From an uncultured Collinsella sp. (lineage in GTDB: Bacteria > Actinomycetota > Coriobacteriia > Coriobacteriales > Coriobacteriaceae): a stretch of DNA of 12,569 nt. Below, in pieces: positions 6,156-12,569 of the stretch. The stretch covers positions 1-12,569 of the forward strand of contig USEF01000029.1 of NCBI GenBank assembly GCA_900553475.1, in the 5' to 3' direction. The notes below the pieces were generated by a model. The model was not told where the DNA came from. It did not search any database and saw only the letters and a program-made list of their open reading frames with translations. The position numbers and the translations under genes are program-made. The stretch's first letter is position 1; each line of letters starts with the position of its first letter.

Positions 6156-9153
6156 ATCGCTCGACCAGCACGCGACTGAGCCGCCCCTCCACCAGGCGCT
6201 CGTATAGGCGCCGCGTCTCGGGCTCGGGCACGCCATTGACCTGCTCCCTCAGATGGTGCATATGCCCGCCGTATAGCTCGACGATATCGCGCCGCCGCCC
6301 CGCCGCACTGTAGACGCGCATGGCGCAGCGCACCATATCCTCACGCGCCGTTTCCTGCCGAAGCCCCGACTCCGCTAGCCAAATCGCCGACTGCAGGTCG
6401 TTTTCTTCTAGAGCGGCATTTGCCCCCTTAATCATGCAATCGATGTACTTTGACTGCATAATGCGTCGCATGCGCAAAAAGTAGGTGGGATTACAGCCAT
6501 TGGGAACATACAGCGGTCCGGCATAAAGCTGCTCAATCTTAAGGCACAGCTCAACTAAATGGGGCCCGCGCGCACCCGTGCGATTTCCCAAAACCTCGCG
6601 GCTTATCTGGTCAAACAGCCGTACATCGGTCTTGACGTAGTCGCCGTTGAGTCCGATGCATTCATTTTGGATGAGCACACACGACTTGCCATCCGGCGTC
6701 GGTCCCAAAGCCGACCGCAAGCGCGATATCGTCGAGTACAGGTTGTTGCGGGCGCTATTGAACTCGGCATGGGGCCACAGCTCCATGGCCAGCGTCTCAC
6801 GATCGACGAGCGCATCCATGCCCAGCGCAAGCCGCTCGGCAAGCGTCGCCGCCTTCTTGCGGCGCCACATTTTGTCCGTGATGGGAAACCCGTCGCGCTC
6901 GGCGCGAAACGCACCAAACATGCGAATCTCGATATGGTCGATGGTATCAACGGCTTCAACCTCGCCGGCCTGGAACAGGCGCTCGCCCTCCCCTTCCAAA
7001 TCGTCGCGCAACGAGTACCGCGACAGCTCGCGCACGGGAAGCTTCTTACGTATCCTGGCCGCCGGCTCGCCCAGACAATGCATGGCAAGGCGCGCAAAGA
7101 GCCGATACGATGGCTCTAGAATCCCCGCACGATTCATGGACATCCAGGCCGCAAGATCGCTATCTCGTCCCGCACAGGCCAAATGCAGCGCCACCATCCA
7201 GGCTTCTGCTCCACCAACCTGCGTCTGGCTTATATCGAGCAACTCCGCTTCCTCGCGAACCGAAACCATCGAAGTGTTACGCAGATATGCCGCACGCTCC
7301 AGCAGCAATGCGTTATCGCGCATATACGCAATCGACTCCTCGGCAAGTTTGAGCACTTGGACCGCACGGAACTTTGCATTAACCGGCCGTCCCTCTGCCA
7401 GCGACTGCCAGCCTTCTAACAACAGGCCAAACAGCTGAATCTGGTTGTCGCGCATGCGCACGGCAAAACGATCGAGCTCGTTGAACGCCGCATCGTCGGT
7501 TACCGGCAAGCCGGAAAGGAGCCGCCGTGCCGCCAACACCATGCGCACCCAGATAGCCATCGCCTTAAGCCCACGTACGTCGAGCGCCTCCCGCACCACC
7601 GTCATCTCGTCGTCGCGCTCGTCGGTTCCCGCAAACGACCCGTCAAAGAGCTCCACCAGCATGCTATCGGCCCGTATAACAATCCCCGCGATGTCGAGCT
7701 CGCAGTCGTAGGCCTTGCTCGTTTTGAGCTGTTGTAGAACGCCGCCGTCATCTCCCCGCTCGGTCAGGCAGCGCTTGACCTCGATATGCGCAGACAACAT
7801 ATCGAGTGCGGTATGGGATGTCTCGATTTCTGGCACGGCCAGGTTCGTAGGAAGCCCAAGCCCGTTGTCCCCATAGCAAACAGCCGTCAGTGTCTGGGCC
7901 ACCCTCCATGAAACAGGGTCTATTTCGCAGGCCGCCCGTTCGCCCCCGCGCTCGATGACCGATGCCATATAGCGAGCGAGCTTTGTATTGGACACGCTGA
8001 CCGCTGCCAGATATACGCCGAGCGCCTCGGCAGGCGTTGGCTCTGGGGCCGGATCGTCGGCATCGATCGTGCCCAGCGCCGCTCGGCAGATATCGGCCCC
8101 GTGCCCCGTCAGAGCAAGATCGACCCCATACTGCCCAGCAAGTTCAAGGACCGCTTCACGGTCCAAAAAGGCGTCCGCCAGGTCCATCGCCGCATCGCAT
8201 CGGCCCGCCTTAAGCAAAATCCGGGCCGCCCTCGGAACAAGTTCGGGGCGAACCTCGGCCACCAACTTACGCAAACGCAAGCGTCCGTTATCCTCCGTGC
8301 CCAGACACGTAAAACTCCGCTCGGCGGGATCCAAGCCAAAGATCGGGTAGTCGCGTACAAAGTAGGACTGGTCGACCATCGACAGCCTCACCCCGCAGGC
8401 CTCGAGTTCCGCGATATTGCCCTCGCCCATCAAAACCATGAGACATGCCACGCAAAACAGCGCGTTATTGTCGAGCGAAGCCAGATCGACAAGTGCCGCG
8501 CCATATACGTTGACAATCTCGTTTTCGAGCAGACCGGCTACGTCGCCTTGGCCATACAGACCCGTCTGCAATGCCGAAACCAGCTCGGGCACGCCCTGCG
8601 TGAGCTGATAAAAGTCGAGCGATGTGCTGATCGAAAACGCCGATGCCCACGCCGAATACTCATAGGCATGCACCTTGAGCATCTGCGCATTGATCTTAAC
8701 CGAATCGCCCAGCCCATGAATCAGCTGACGATTTGAAGGACGGCAGGAGATAAAGACCCCCACCCCCATAGCGCGCAGGCCGCGAATCCTGTCGATGAGG
8801 TCTTCGGTATCGCGCTGATCGAGGTTTGGCACATTATCAATCGCGATAAGGGAGTGCGGTTTGTCTTTGAGTTCTTCGGTAACCACCTCGAGCTGCATAA
8901 ACACCTCGCGCCCAATGGCGCGATCGGCCTCGATAATCCGCACGGGGCCTCGCGTCGGGTCGCTTTTAACCTCATGGGTGTACTGCAGCAGCACCGAGGT
9001 CTTCCCAAACCCATCGGGCGCATAAAGAACCACGATGCCGGCCTTTCGGCCCTTGGCGATAAGCTCATTCATCAAGCGTTCGCGTCGCACCATATAGCCT
9101 CCGCCCAGAGGCATCAGCTCGAGCTCATCTATACTGCTCAAATCGTTTACCAT
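6154..9153 (-). CDS. Large SARP-like transcriptional regulator: N-terminal P-loop ATPase, helical middle, C-terminal winged helix plus BTAD
   Basis: A 999-residue cytosolic regulator. Seen: a P-loop NTPase of the MalT/STAND kind at about 20-250, with Walker A APDGFGKT at 45-52 (K51), Walker B SLIAID at 101-106, and VGVFISCRPS at 131-140 in the usual sensor position. A long helical region without clear motifs, about 250-735, is TPR-like in character. An OmpR/SARP-type winged helix spans 741-850, starting IEIRMFGAF, with SARNNLYSTISRLRSALG as recognition-helix region. A bacterial transcriptional activation domain follows at about 862-990, ending RRLYERLV. The ATG at 9153 has GAGGAG 5 nt upstream. 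STAND regulators typically switch on ATP and ligand binding; the inducer here is unknown. It lies downstream of nagB but is separated by a terminator and a 448-nt gap with direct repeats, so it is probably transcribed alone. Such large regulators recur in Coriobacteriia (my recollection). Targets cannot be inferred. Confidence 0.88.
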   Translation of the reverse strand: MVNDLSSIDELELMPLGGGYMVRRERLMNELIAKGRKAGIVVLYAPDGFGKTSVLLQYTHEVKSDPTRGPVRIIEADRAIGREVFMQLEVVTEELKDKPHSLIAIDNVPNLDQRDTEDLIDRIRGLRAMGVGVFISCRPSNRQLIHGLGDSVKINAQMLKVHAYEYSAWASAFSISTSLDFYQLTQGVPELVSALQTGLYGQGDVAGLLENEIVNVYGAALVDLASLDNNALFCVACLMVLMGEGNIAELEACGVRLSMVDQSYFVRDYPIFGLDPAERSFTCLGTEDNGRLRLRKLVAEVRPELVPRAARILLKAGRCDAAMDLADAFLDREAVLELAGQYGVDLALTGHGADICRAALGTIDADDPAPEPTPAEALGVYLAAVSVSNTKLARYMASVIERGGERAACEIDPVSWRVAQTLTAVCYGDNGLGLPTNLAVPEIETSHTALDMLSAHIEVKRCLTERGDDGGVLQQLKTSKAYDCELDIAGIVIRADSMLVELFDGSFAGTDERDDEMTVVREALDVRGLKAMAIWVRMVLAARRLLSGLPVTDDAAFNELDRFAVRMRDNQIQLFGLLLEGWQSLAEGRPVNAKFRAVQVLKLAEESIAYMRDNALLLERAAYLRNTSMVSVREEAELLDISQTQVGGAEAWMVALHLACAGRDSDLAAWMSMNRAGILEPSYRLFARLAMHCLGEPAARIRKKLPVRELSRYSLRDDLEGEGERLFQAGEVEAVDTIDHIEIRMFGAFRAERDGFPITDKMWRRKKAATLAERLALGMDALVDRETLAMELWPHAEFNSARNNLYSTISRLRSALGPTPDGKSCVLIQNECIGLNGDYVKTDVRLFDQISREVLGNRTGARGPHLVELCLKIEQLYAGPLYVPNGCNPTYFLRMRRIMQSKYIDCMIKGANAALEENDLQSAIWLAESGLRQETAREDMVRCAMRVYSAAGRRRDIVELYGGHMHHLREQVNGVPEPETRRLYERLVEGRLSRVLVER

Positions 9154-9257
9154 GCCCGCTCCTCAACTCGACCGTATGGACACTGTAGCCGCAAGACCAT
9201 ACAAGCCGCGCTATGAATAGAGCGACCTTGTGTTTTAGGTTGTCTTTTGGTACGCAA

Positions 9258-9271
9258 GCGGCAAGTTTTTG
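9258..9271 (+). repeat. Direct repeat GCGGCAAGTTTTTG, copy 1
   Basis: Exact 14-nt match to 9504-9517, 246 bp away in the same orientation. It lies about 105 bp upstream of the regulator start codon. It could be an operator for the regulator itself or another DNA-binding protein; function is inference. Confidence 0.6.
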
Positions 9272-9503
9272 TACAGCGAGGGCCGATTGTTATTAATCCC
9301 CCGACTAATCGGTCTTTAAGCAGGTAAATGAGCTTGTCAGCTTGTCCCATCTAAGCGGCAGTGTAACGCAGATGAACAAGGTTCAGTCATGTCATTCAAC
9401 TCGCCTAGCACCCGCTACCGTCTACGACCTTTTAGTGGCATTTTTGCATAAAATCTGGTATGGAATGAATCAAGCTGTTGGGCATCCGGCATTCGTCAAG
9501 CTT

Positions 9504-9517
9504 GCGGCAAGTTTTTG
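9504..9517 (+). repeat. Direct repeat GCGGCAAGTTTTTG, copy 2
   Basis: Exact copy of 9258-9271. Here it overlaps an 11-bp perfect palindrome CTTGCGGCAAG at 9501-9511, which would suit a dimeric protein. It sits 24 nt before the nagB terminator. Confidence 0.6.
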
Positions 9518-9540
9518 GTCAAGTGGGCGGAAAGGGATAG

Positions 9541-9569
9541 CAAAAAGGCCCCCGCAAAGCGGAGGCCTT
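9541..9569 (-). terminator. Intrinsic terminator of nagB
   Basis: On the minus strand AAGGCCTCCGC (9569-9559) pairs with GCGGGGGCCTT (9555-9545), 11 bp with one T-G pair and a 3-nt loop, followed by a T-run templated by the A residues at 9546-9542. It begins 32 nt after the nagB stop and separates it from the regulator. Confidence 0.93.
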
Positions 9570-9601
9570 AGACAAGGCTATGTCGAGCTGCAGGATTCGC
9601 G

Positions 9602-10330
9602 CTACTCGCAGAGCGAAAGGGCGGCCTCGTCGGCAACGACAACGCAGTTGGTGTGCAGCTGCAGGATCGAAGCCGGGCACTCGGGCGTAACCGGACCATA
9701 GCACATGTCATGCACGGCCTGAGCCTTGGCCTCGCCATTGGCGACGACCAGGATCATGCGGGCATACATGATGGTCTGGGTACCCATGGTGTAGGCCTGG
9801 CGGGGAACATCGTCGATGCTGTCGAACAGGCGGCTGTTGGCCTGAATGGTGCTCTCGGTGAGATCGACGCAGTGCGTACCCTTGGAGAAGTGGTCATCGG
9901 GCTCATTGAAGCCGATGTGGCCGTTGTTGCCGATGCCGAGCAGCTGCAGATCCGGGTAACCGGCGTCGGCGACGATCTTGTCGTACTCAGAGCAGGCAGC
10001 GGCGGCGTCGGGGTTGGAACCGTCGGGCACATGCGTGTTGTTCAGGTCGATGTTGATGTGATCGAAGAAGTTCTCACGCATGAAGTAGTGATAGCTCTGG
10101 GGATCGTCGTGCGAAAGGTCGCGATACTCGTCCAGGTTGTAGGTGCTGACCTCGGCAAAGTCGACGTCGCCCTTCTTGTACCAAGCAGCGAGCTGCTTGT
10201 AGGCACCGATCGGGGTGGAGCCGGTGGCAAGGCCCAGCACACAGTCGGGCTTGAGGATAACCTGCGCCGAGATAATATTGGCGGCCTTGCGGCTCATGTC
10301 CTCGTAGTCTTTAGCTTTAATGATCTTCAT
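9602..10330 (-). CDS. nagB: Glucosamine-6-phosphate deaminase
   Basis: Converts glucosamine-6-phosphate to fructose-6-phosphate and ammonia in the cytosol, the entry of amino sugars into glycolysis. The 242-residue length is typical of the short bacterial form. Seen: LATGSTPIGAYKQL at 34-47 (phosphate site), TYNLDEYRDL at 63-72 with the catalytic D67, GIGNNGHIGFNEP at 132-144 with the catalytic H138 and E143, and MGTQTIMYARMILVVANGE at 182-200. The position before GHIGF is Asn; the E. coli enzyme has Asp there. The ATG at 10330 has AAAGGA 6 nt upstream. The frame stays open to 10681, but that extension has no family similarity. It follows the PTS IIA gene after a 271-nt leader and has its own terminator, so it is likely transcribed separately or with regulated readthrough. 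Confidence 0.96.
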   Translation of the reverse strand: MKIIKAKDYEDMSRKAANIISAQVILKPDCVLGLATGSTPIGAYKQLAAWYKKGDVDFAEVSTYNLDEYRDLSHDDPQSYHYFMRENFFDHINIDLNNTHVPDGSNPDAAAACSEYDKIVADAGYPDLQLLGIGNNGHIGFNEPDDHFSKGTHCVDLTESTIQANSRLFDSIDDVPRQAYTMGTQTIMYARMILVVANGEAKAQAVHDMCYGPVTPECPASILQLHTNCVVVADEAALSLCE

Positions 10331-10601
10331 TACGCGTCCTTTCTCGTACAAGAGAGGCAAGGCTCCCCTACAAGCACTTGCCCGCGGCCCGCGTCGGCCG
10401 CAACCAACGTGTGCGGCCACCAGGGCGAGGTCGCGTAATGTATGTGTCTCGTGTCTAGCCGCGTCGAGGCCCCTGCCCGTCCACGGTGACCCGAAGCTGT
10501 TTAGCCTCGGACGTCTCCCATCTTGCCACGGAGGGCGTCCTCTTTCAAGGGCGCCCTCCGTAAACGTGTTTGAATTGTAGGCTAATGGCCACGTGCACTT
10601 G
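10331..10601 (-). promoter_or_regulatory. Long leader / control region of nagB
   Basis: 271 nt without a gene. On the minus strand TTGAAA (10548-10543) and CAAGAT (10525-10520) are spaced 17 nt apart and could be a promoter (5 of 6 and 3 of 6), giving a leader of roughly 180 nt. Within it are a tandem AGACAC-G-AGACAC (10456-10444) and a hairpin TGGCCGCA-type stem, GGCCGCA/TGCGGCC, at 10396-10402 and 10412-10418. Either could be an operator or an RNA switch element. I do not recognise a known riboswitch; the self-cleaving glmS ribozyme is not apparent and no glmS follows. Confidence 0.35.
10529..10560 (-). terminator. Stable hairpin after the PTS IIA gene, terminator-like without a T-run
   Basis: CGGAGGGCGTCC (10529-10540) and GGGCGCCCTCCG (10549-10560) form a 12-bp stem with one G-U and an 8-nt loop. 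It lies 41 nt after the IIA stop. No T-run follows on either strand, so termination would be weak or would need a factor. The loop overlaps the candidate nagB -35 box. Confidence 0.45.
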
Positions 10602-11099
10602 CTAGCGCTCGCGAGCAACGATGAGCTGATCCATCTCCTCGACATGCACGCCAACGGAGCCCTTGATGCTCGAGAACTCAACGGAGTTGCACACCAAGAT
10701 GGGAACCGTCACATCGTAGCCCTCGGCAGCAATTGCCTCGCGATCGAACTCAATGAGTACATCGCCCCTATGGACGATGTCACCCACTTGCGCATGTACG
10801 GTAAAGTGCTTGCCCTCGAGCTGAACAGTGTCCAGGCCAACGTGGATGAGCACGTCCAGACCATCGACCGTGTTAAGCGCAACGGCATGTCCCGTGGGAA
10901 AAATGGCCTCGACCTTGGCATCAGCCGGTGCAATCACACGCGTTCCGGTGGGCTGAATCGCCACGCCCTGGCCCAAAAGGCCGGTGGCAAACGTCTGGTC
11001 GTTTACCTCGGAAAGCGGAATGACGTCGCCCGAGATGGGAGCATCCAGCGTAAGGACTCGACCACGCATACCAAAAGACCTTAGGACTTTAGTGAACAT
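10602..11099 (-). CDS. Stand-alone glucose-type PTS EIIA domain
   Basis: A 165-residue single EIIA-Glc (PTS_EIIA_1) domain that would carry phosphate from HPr to an EIIB domain. Seen: GRVLTLDAPISGDVIPLSEVND in the N-terminal strand region (13-34), GQGVAIQPTG at 44-53, PTGHAVALNTVDGLDVL with H71, and LIHVGLDTVQLEGKHF with H86, the expected phosphorylated histidine. H71 is the partner histidine in the family. The ATG at 11099 was chosen. A TTG at 11120 in frame adds seven atypical residues with no RBS. The AGGGGG stretch sits close to the ATG, so the RBS is unusual. No EIIB or EIIC is in the window, so it must serve a partner elsewhere. It sits 71 nt after glmM and upstream of nagB, which suggests glucose or GlcNAc transport. 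A Crr-like regulatory role is possible. Confidence 0.92.
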   Translation of the reverse strand: MFTKVLRSFGMRGRVLTLDAPISGDVIPLSEVNDQTFATGLLGQGVAIQPTGTRVIAPADAKVEAIFPTGHAVALNTVDGLDVLIHVGLDTVQLEGKHFTVHAQVGDIVHRGDVLIEFDREAIAAEGYDVTVPILVCNSVEFSSIKGSVGVHVEEMDQLIVARER

Positions 11100-11170
11100 G
11101 CTCCCCCTCGGACATACCAATCAATCAAAATAACCTTAATAGTTTACCACTTGGCAACGGTTTTTGACCA

Positions 11171-12508
11171 TTAGGGAAGTTCGCGCTTGACAACCTCGAC
11201 GATGTCGTCGACAACGCGCTGGGTCAGCTCGTGCGTCTCGGCCTCGGCCATCACGCGGACCAGCGGCTCGGTACCGCTCGGGCGCACCAGAATGCGACCG
11301 CGGCCGTCAAGCTCCTTCTCGGCAGCAGCGACGGCATCCCAGATGGGCTGGCAATCGTCCAGACCGGCCTTGTTGTCGGAATGCACGTTGACGAGTACCT
11401 GCGGGTACTTCTTCATGATGCCGGCAAGATCGGTGAGGGTACGACCGGTGCGCTTGAGCACGGCCAGCAGCTGCAGAGCCGTCACCAGGCCGTCACCGGT
11501 GGTGTTGTGCTCCAGGAAGATGATGTGGCCGGACTGTTCGCCGCCGATGACGGCGCCGTCCGCGAGCATGCGCTCCAGAACGTAGCGGTCGCCCACGGCG
11601 GTCTGGACCATCTCGAAGCCCTGTTCCTTCATAGCGATGGAGAAGCCCAGGTTGCACATGACGGTCGAGACGATCTCGGAGTTGGCGAGCTTGCCGCGAG
11701 CGGCGAGGTCAGAACCGCAGATAGCCAGGATGTAGTCACCGTCGATCTCATTGCCCTCGCTGTCCACGAACAGCACGCGGTCGGCGTCGCCGTCGTGGGC
11801 CAGACCGATATCAGCATGGGTGCGCAGCACGAGCTCGCGCAGGGGCTCGAGGTGCGTAGAGCCGCACTCGACGTTGATGTCGGTGCCGCAGTAATCGGTG
11901 TTGATGGCATGGACCGTGGCACCCAGGCGCTGCAGCGCGGCGGGCGTAGTCTGGCAGGAAGCACCGTGACCGCAGTCGACGGCAACGACCAGGCCGTCGA
12001 GCCTCAGACCATCGAGCGTATCGATGGCGTGGTCGACATATGCTTTGCGGGCGTCCTTCATCTTGATAATGTGGCCCACGCCGGCGCCGGTCGGCAGCGT
12101 GTCGGCAGCCATGGCTTCCTCGGACATGACCCAGGCGCTGATCTCTTCCTCGACAGCATCGGGAAGCTTCATACCCTTGCGGCTAAAGAACTTGATGCCG
12201 TTGAACTCCGGCGGATTATGCGAAGCAGAGATGACGATGCCGCCGTCGAGCTCGTTCTGAACGGTGAGCAGTGCCACGGCAGGCGTGGGGATGACGCCGC
12301 AGCAGTGTGGACGGCCGCCCTCGGCCATAATGCCGGCGGTCAGAGCGCTCTCGAGCATGGTGCCCGAAAGGCGCGTGTCACGGCCGATGCAGATGTCCGG
12401 ACCAAGAAACTTGGTCGCCGCGCGGCCCAGGCGAAACGCGAGGTCGCACGAAAGATCGGCGTTGGCGACGCCACGGACGCCGTCGGTACCGAAGATGTTC
12501 TGAGGCAT
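11171..12508 (-). CDS. glmM: Phosphoglucosamine mutase
   Basis: Interconverts glucosamine-6-phosphate and glucosamine-1-phosphate in the cytosol, supplying UDP-GlcNAc for peptidoglycan. The 445-residue length is normal. Seen: FGTDGVRGVAN at 6-16, the active-site loop SASHNPPEFNGIKFF at 94-108 with the phosphoserine at S96, the metal loop AHDGDADR at 237-244 with D239, D241 and D243, the sugar-binding loop GGEQSGHI at 322-329, and the phosphate-binding RPSGTEPLVRVM at 409-420. All four domains of the alpha-D-phosphohexomutase fold are present, and FGTDGVRG together with GEQSGH favours GlmM over phosphoglucomutase or phosphomannomutase. The ATG at 12508 has AAGGAG 6 nt upstream. The 61 nt beyond it to the window edge hold no recognisable gene. 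It is followed by the IIA gene without a terminator, so the two are probably cotranscribed. Confidence 0.97.
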   Translation of the reverse strand: MPQNIFGTDGVRGVANADLSCDLAFRLGRAATKFLGPDICIGRDTRLSGTMLESALTAGIMAEGGRPHCCGVIPTPAVALLTVQNELDGGIVISASHNPPEFNGIKFFSRKGMKLPDAVEEEISAWVMSEEAMAADTLPTGAGVGHIIKMKDARKAYVDHAIDTLDGLRLDGLVVAVDCGHGASCQTTPAALQRLGATVHAINTDYCGTDINVECGSTHLEPLRELVLRTHADIGLAHDGDADRVLFVDSEGNEIDGDYILAICGSDLAARGKLANSEIVSTVMCNLGFSIAMKEQGFEMVQTAVGDRYVLERMLADGAVIGGEQSGHIIFLEHNTTGDGLVTALQLLAVLKRTGRTLTDLAGIMKKYPQVLVNVHSDNKAGLDDCQPIWDAVAAAEKELDGRGRILVRPSGTEPLVRVMAEAETHELTQRVVDDIVEVVKRELP

Positions 12509-12569
12509 AGGATTGCTCCTTCCCTAGCAGGCGATATGCAACCGCCCACCCTAGTCGAAAAAGAAAAGC

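Larger units (their letters stand above)
9154..9540. other. Non-coding region upstream of the large regulator
   Basis: The gap between nagB's terminator and the regulator start has no credible gene; the frames crossing it have poor composition and no RBS. It is more AT-rich than its flanks. It contains a 14-bp direct repeat (9258-9271 and 9504-9517), a related motif GTGGCATTTTTG at 9435-9446, and an inverted repeat CCGATT/AATCGG at 9283-9288 and 9307-9312. No convincing -35/-10 pair for the minus strand stands out. I read it as the regulator's control region. Confidence 0.5.

Noticed and set aside
9342..9701. 119-residue plus-strand frame in the gap and over the nagB end
   Set aside because: It overlaps the nagB 3' end and its terminator, has no convincing RBS, and its composition is not protein-like.
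10331..10681. Upstream in-frame extension of nagB
   Set aside because: The added 117 residues do not resemble any deaminase, overlap the IIA gene end, and contain the leader hairpins. The ATG at 10330 has a good RBS.
11100..11120. TTG start giving seven more residues to the PTS IIA protein
   Set aside because: There is no RBS upstream of it, and the added residues are atypical for the family.
1..12569. CRISPR arrays, tRNA or rRNA genes, transposases, phage genes
   Set aside because: No regular repeat-spacer pattern, cloverleaf or rRNA-like stretch, or recombinase motif was seen on either strand.

Overview
The window reads as two blocks that look taxonomically different. Positions 1 to about 3.85 kb resemble a gut Clostridia genome of the Faecalibacterium/Gemmiger type: nearly all leucines are CTG, RBSs are strong, and there is an ispE / aminotransferase / Lrp cluster. 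From about 3.93 kb to the end it resembles a Coriobacteriia genome of the Collinsella type: CTC-GAG and GTC-GAG codon pairs, a very large SARP-like regulator with an N-terminal P-loop, and a glmM / PTS IIA / nagB group. The taxon names are my recognition of protein and codon style, not a database result. The change falls inside one intact ORF, the UPF0210 (PFL-like) gene, next to its most conserved motif. Either homologous recombination or a metagenomic assembly chimera could explain this.

Layout. Minus strand, 1-2521: a compact operon of lrp-type regulator, class I/II aminotransferase (TGATG stop/start overlap) and ispE, which runs off the left edge. A divergent intergenic region (2522-2759) carries a TATACT -10 box in each direction. 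Plus strand, 2760-4421: a small ACT-domain protein and a UPF0210 protein, a pair often found together. A 134-bp element (4439-4572) with perfect 32-bp inverted repeats and a nested hairpin follows, then an intrinsic terminator (4687-4718). Plus strand, 4738-6083: a SAM-dependent methyltransferase with a GTG start and the YhbY RNA-binding protein, ended by an intrinsic terminator at 6121-6155. Minus strand, 6154-12508, in transcription order: glmM, a stand-alone glucose-type PTS IIA, nagB with its own terminator (9541-9569), and the 999-residue regulator, which converges on yhbY.

How the genes relate. The right-hand minus-strand genes touch the amino-sugar branch point. GlmM makes GlcN-1-P for peptidoglycan precursors, NagB returns GlcN-6-P to glycolysis, and the IIA domain could phosphorylate a sugar-specific EIIBC, possibly for glucose or GlcNAc. 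The nagB leader (271 nt) and the region upstream of the large regulator (448 nt) are the only sizeable non-coding stretches. Both hold repeats or hairpins that could be regulatory. I see no CRISPR array, rRNA, tRNA, phage gene or transposase. The strongest candidates for follow-up are the in-gene compositional junction and the 134-bp palindromic element.
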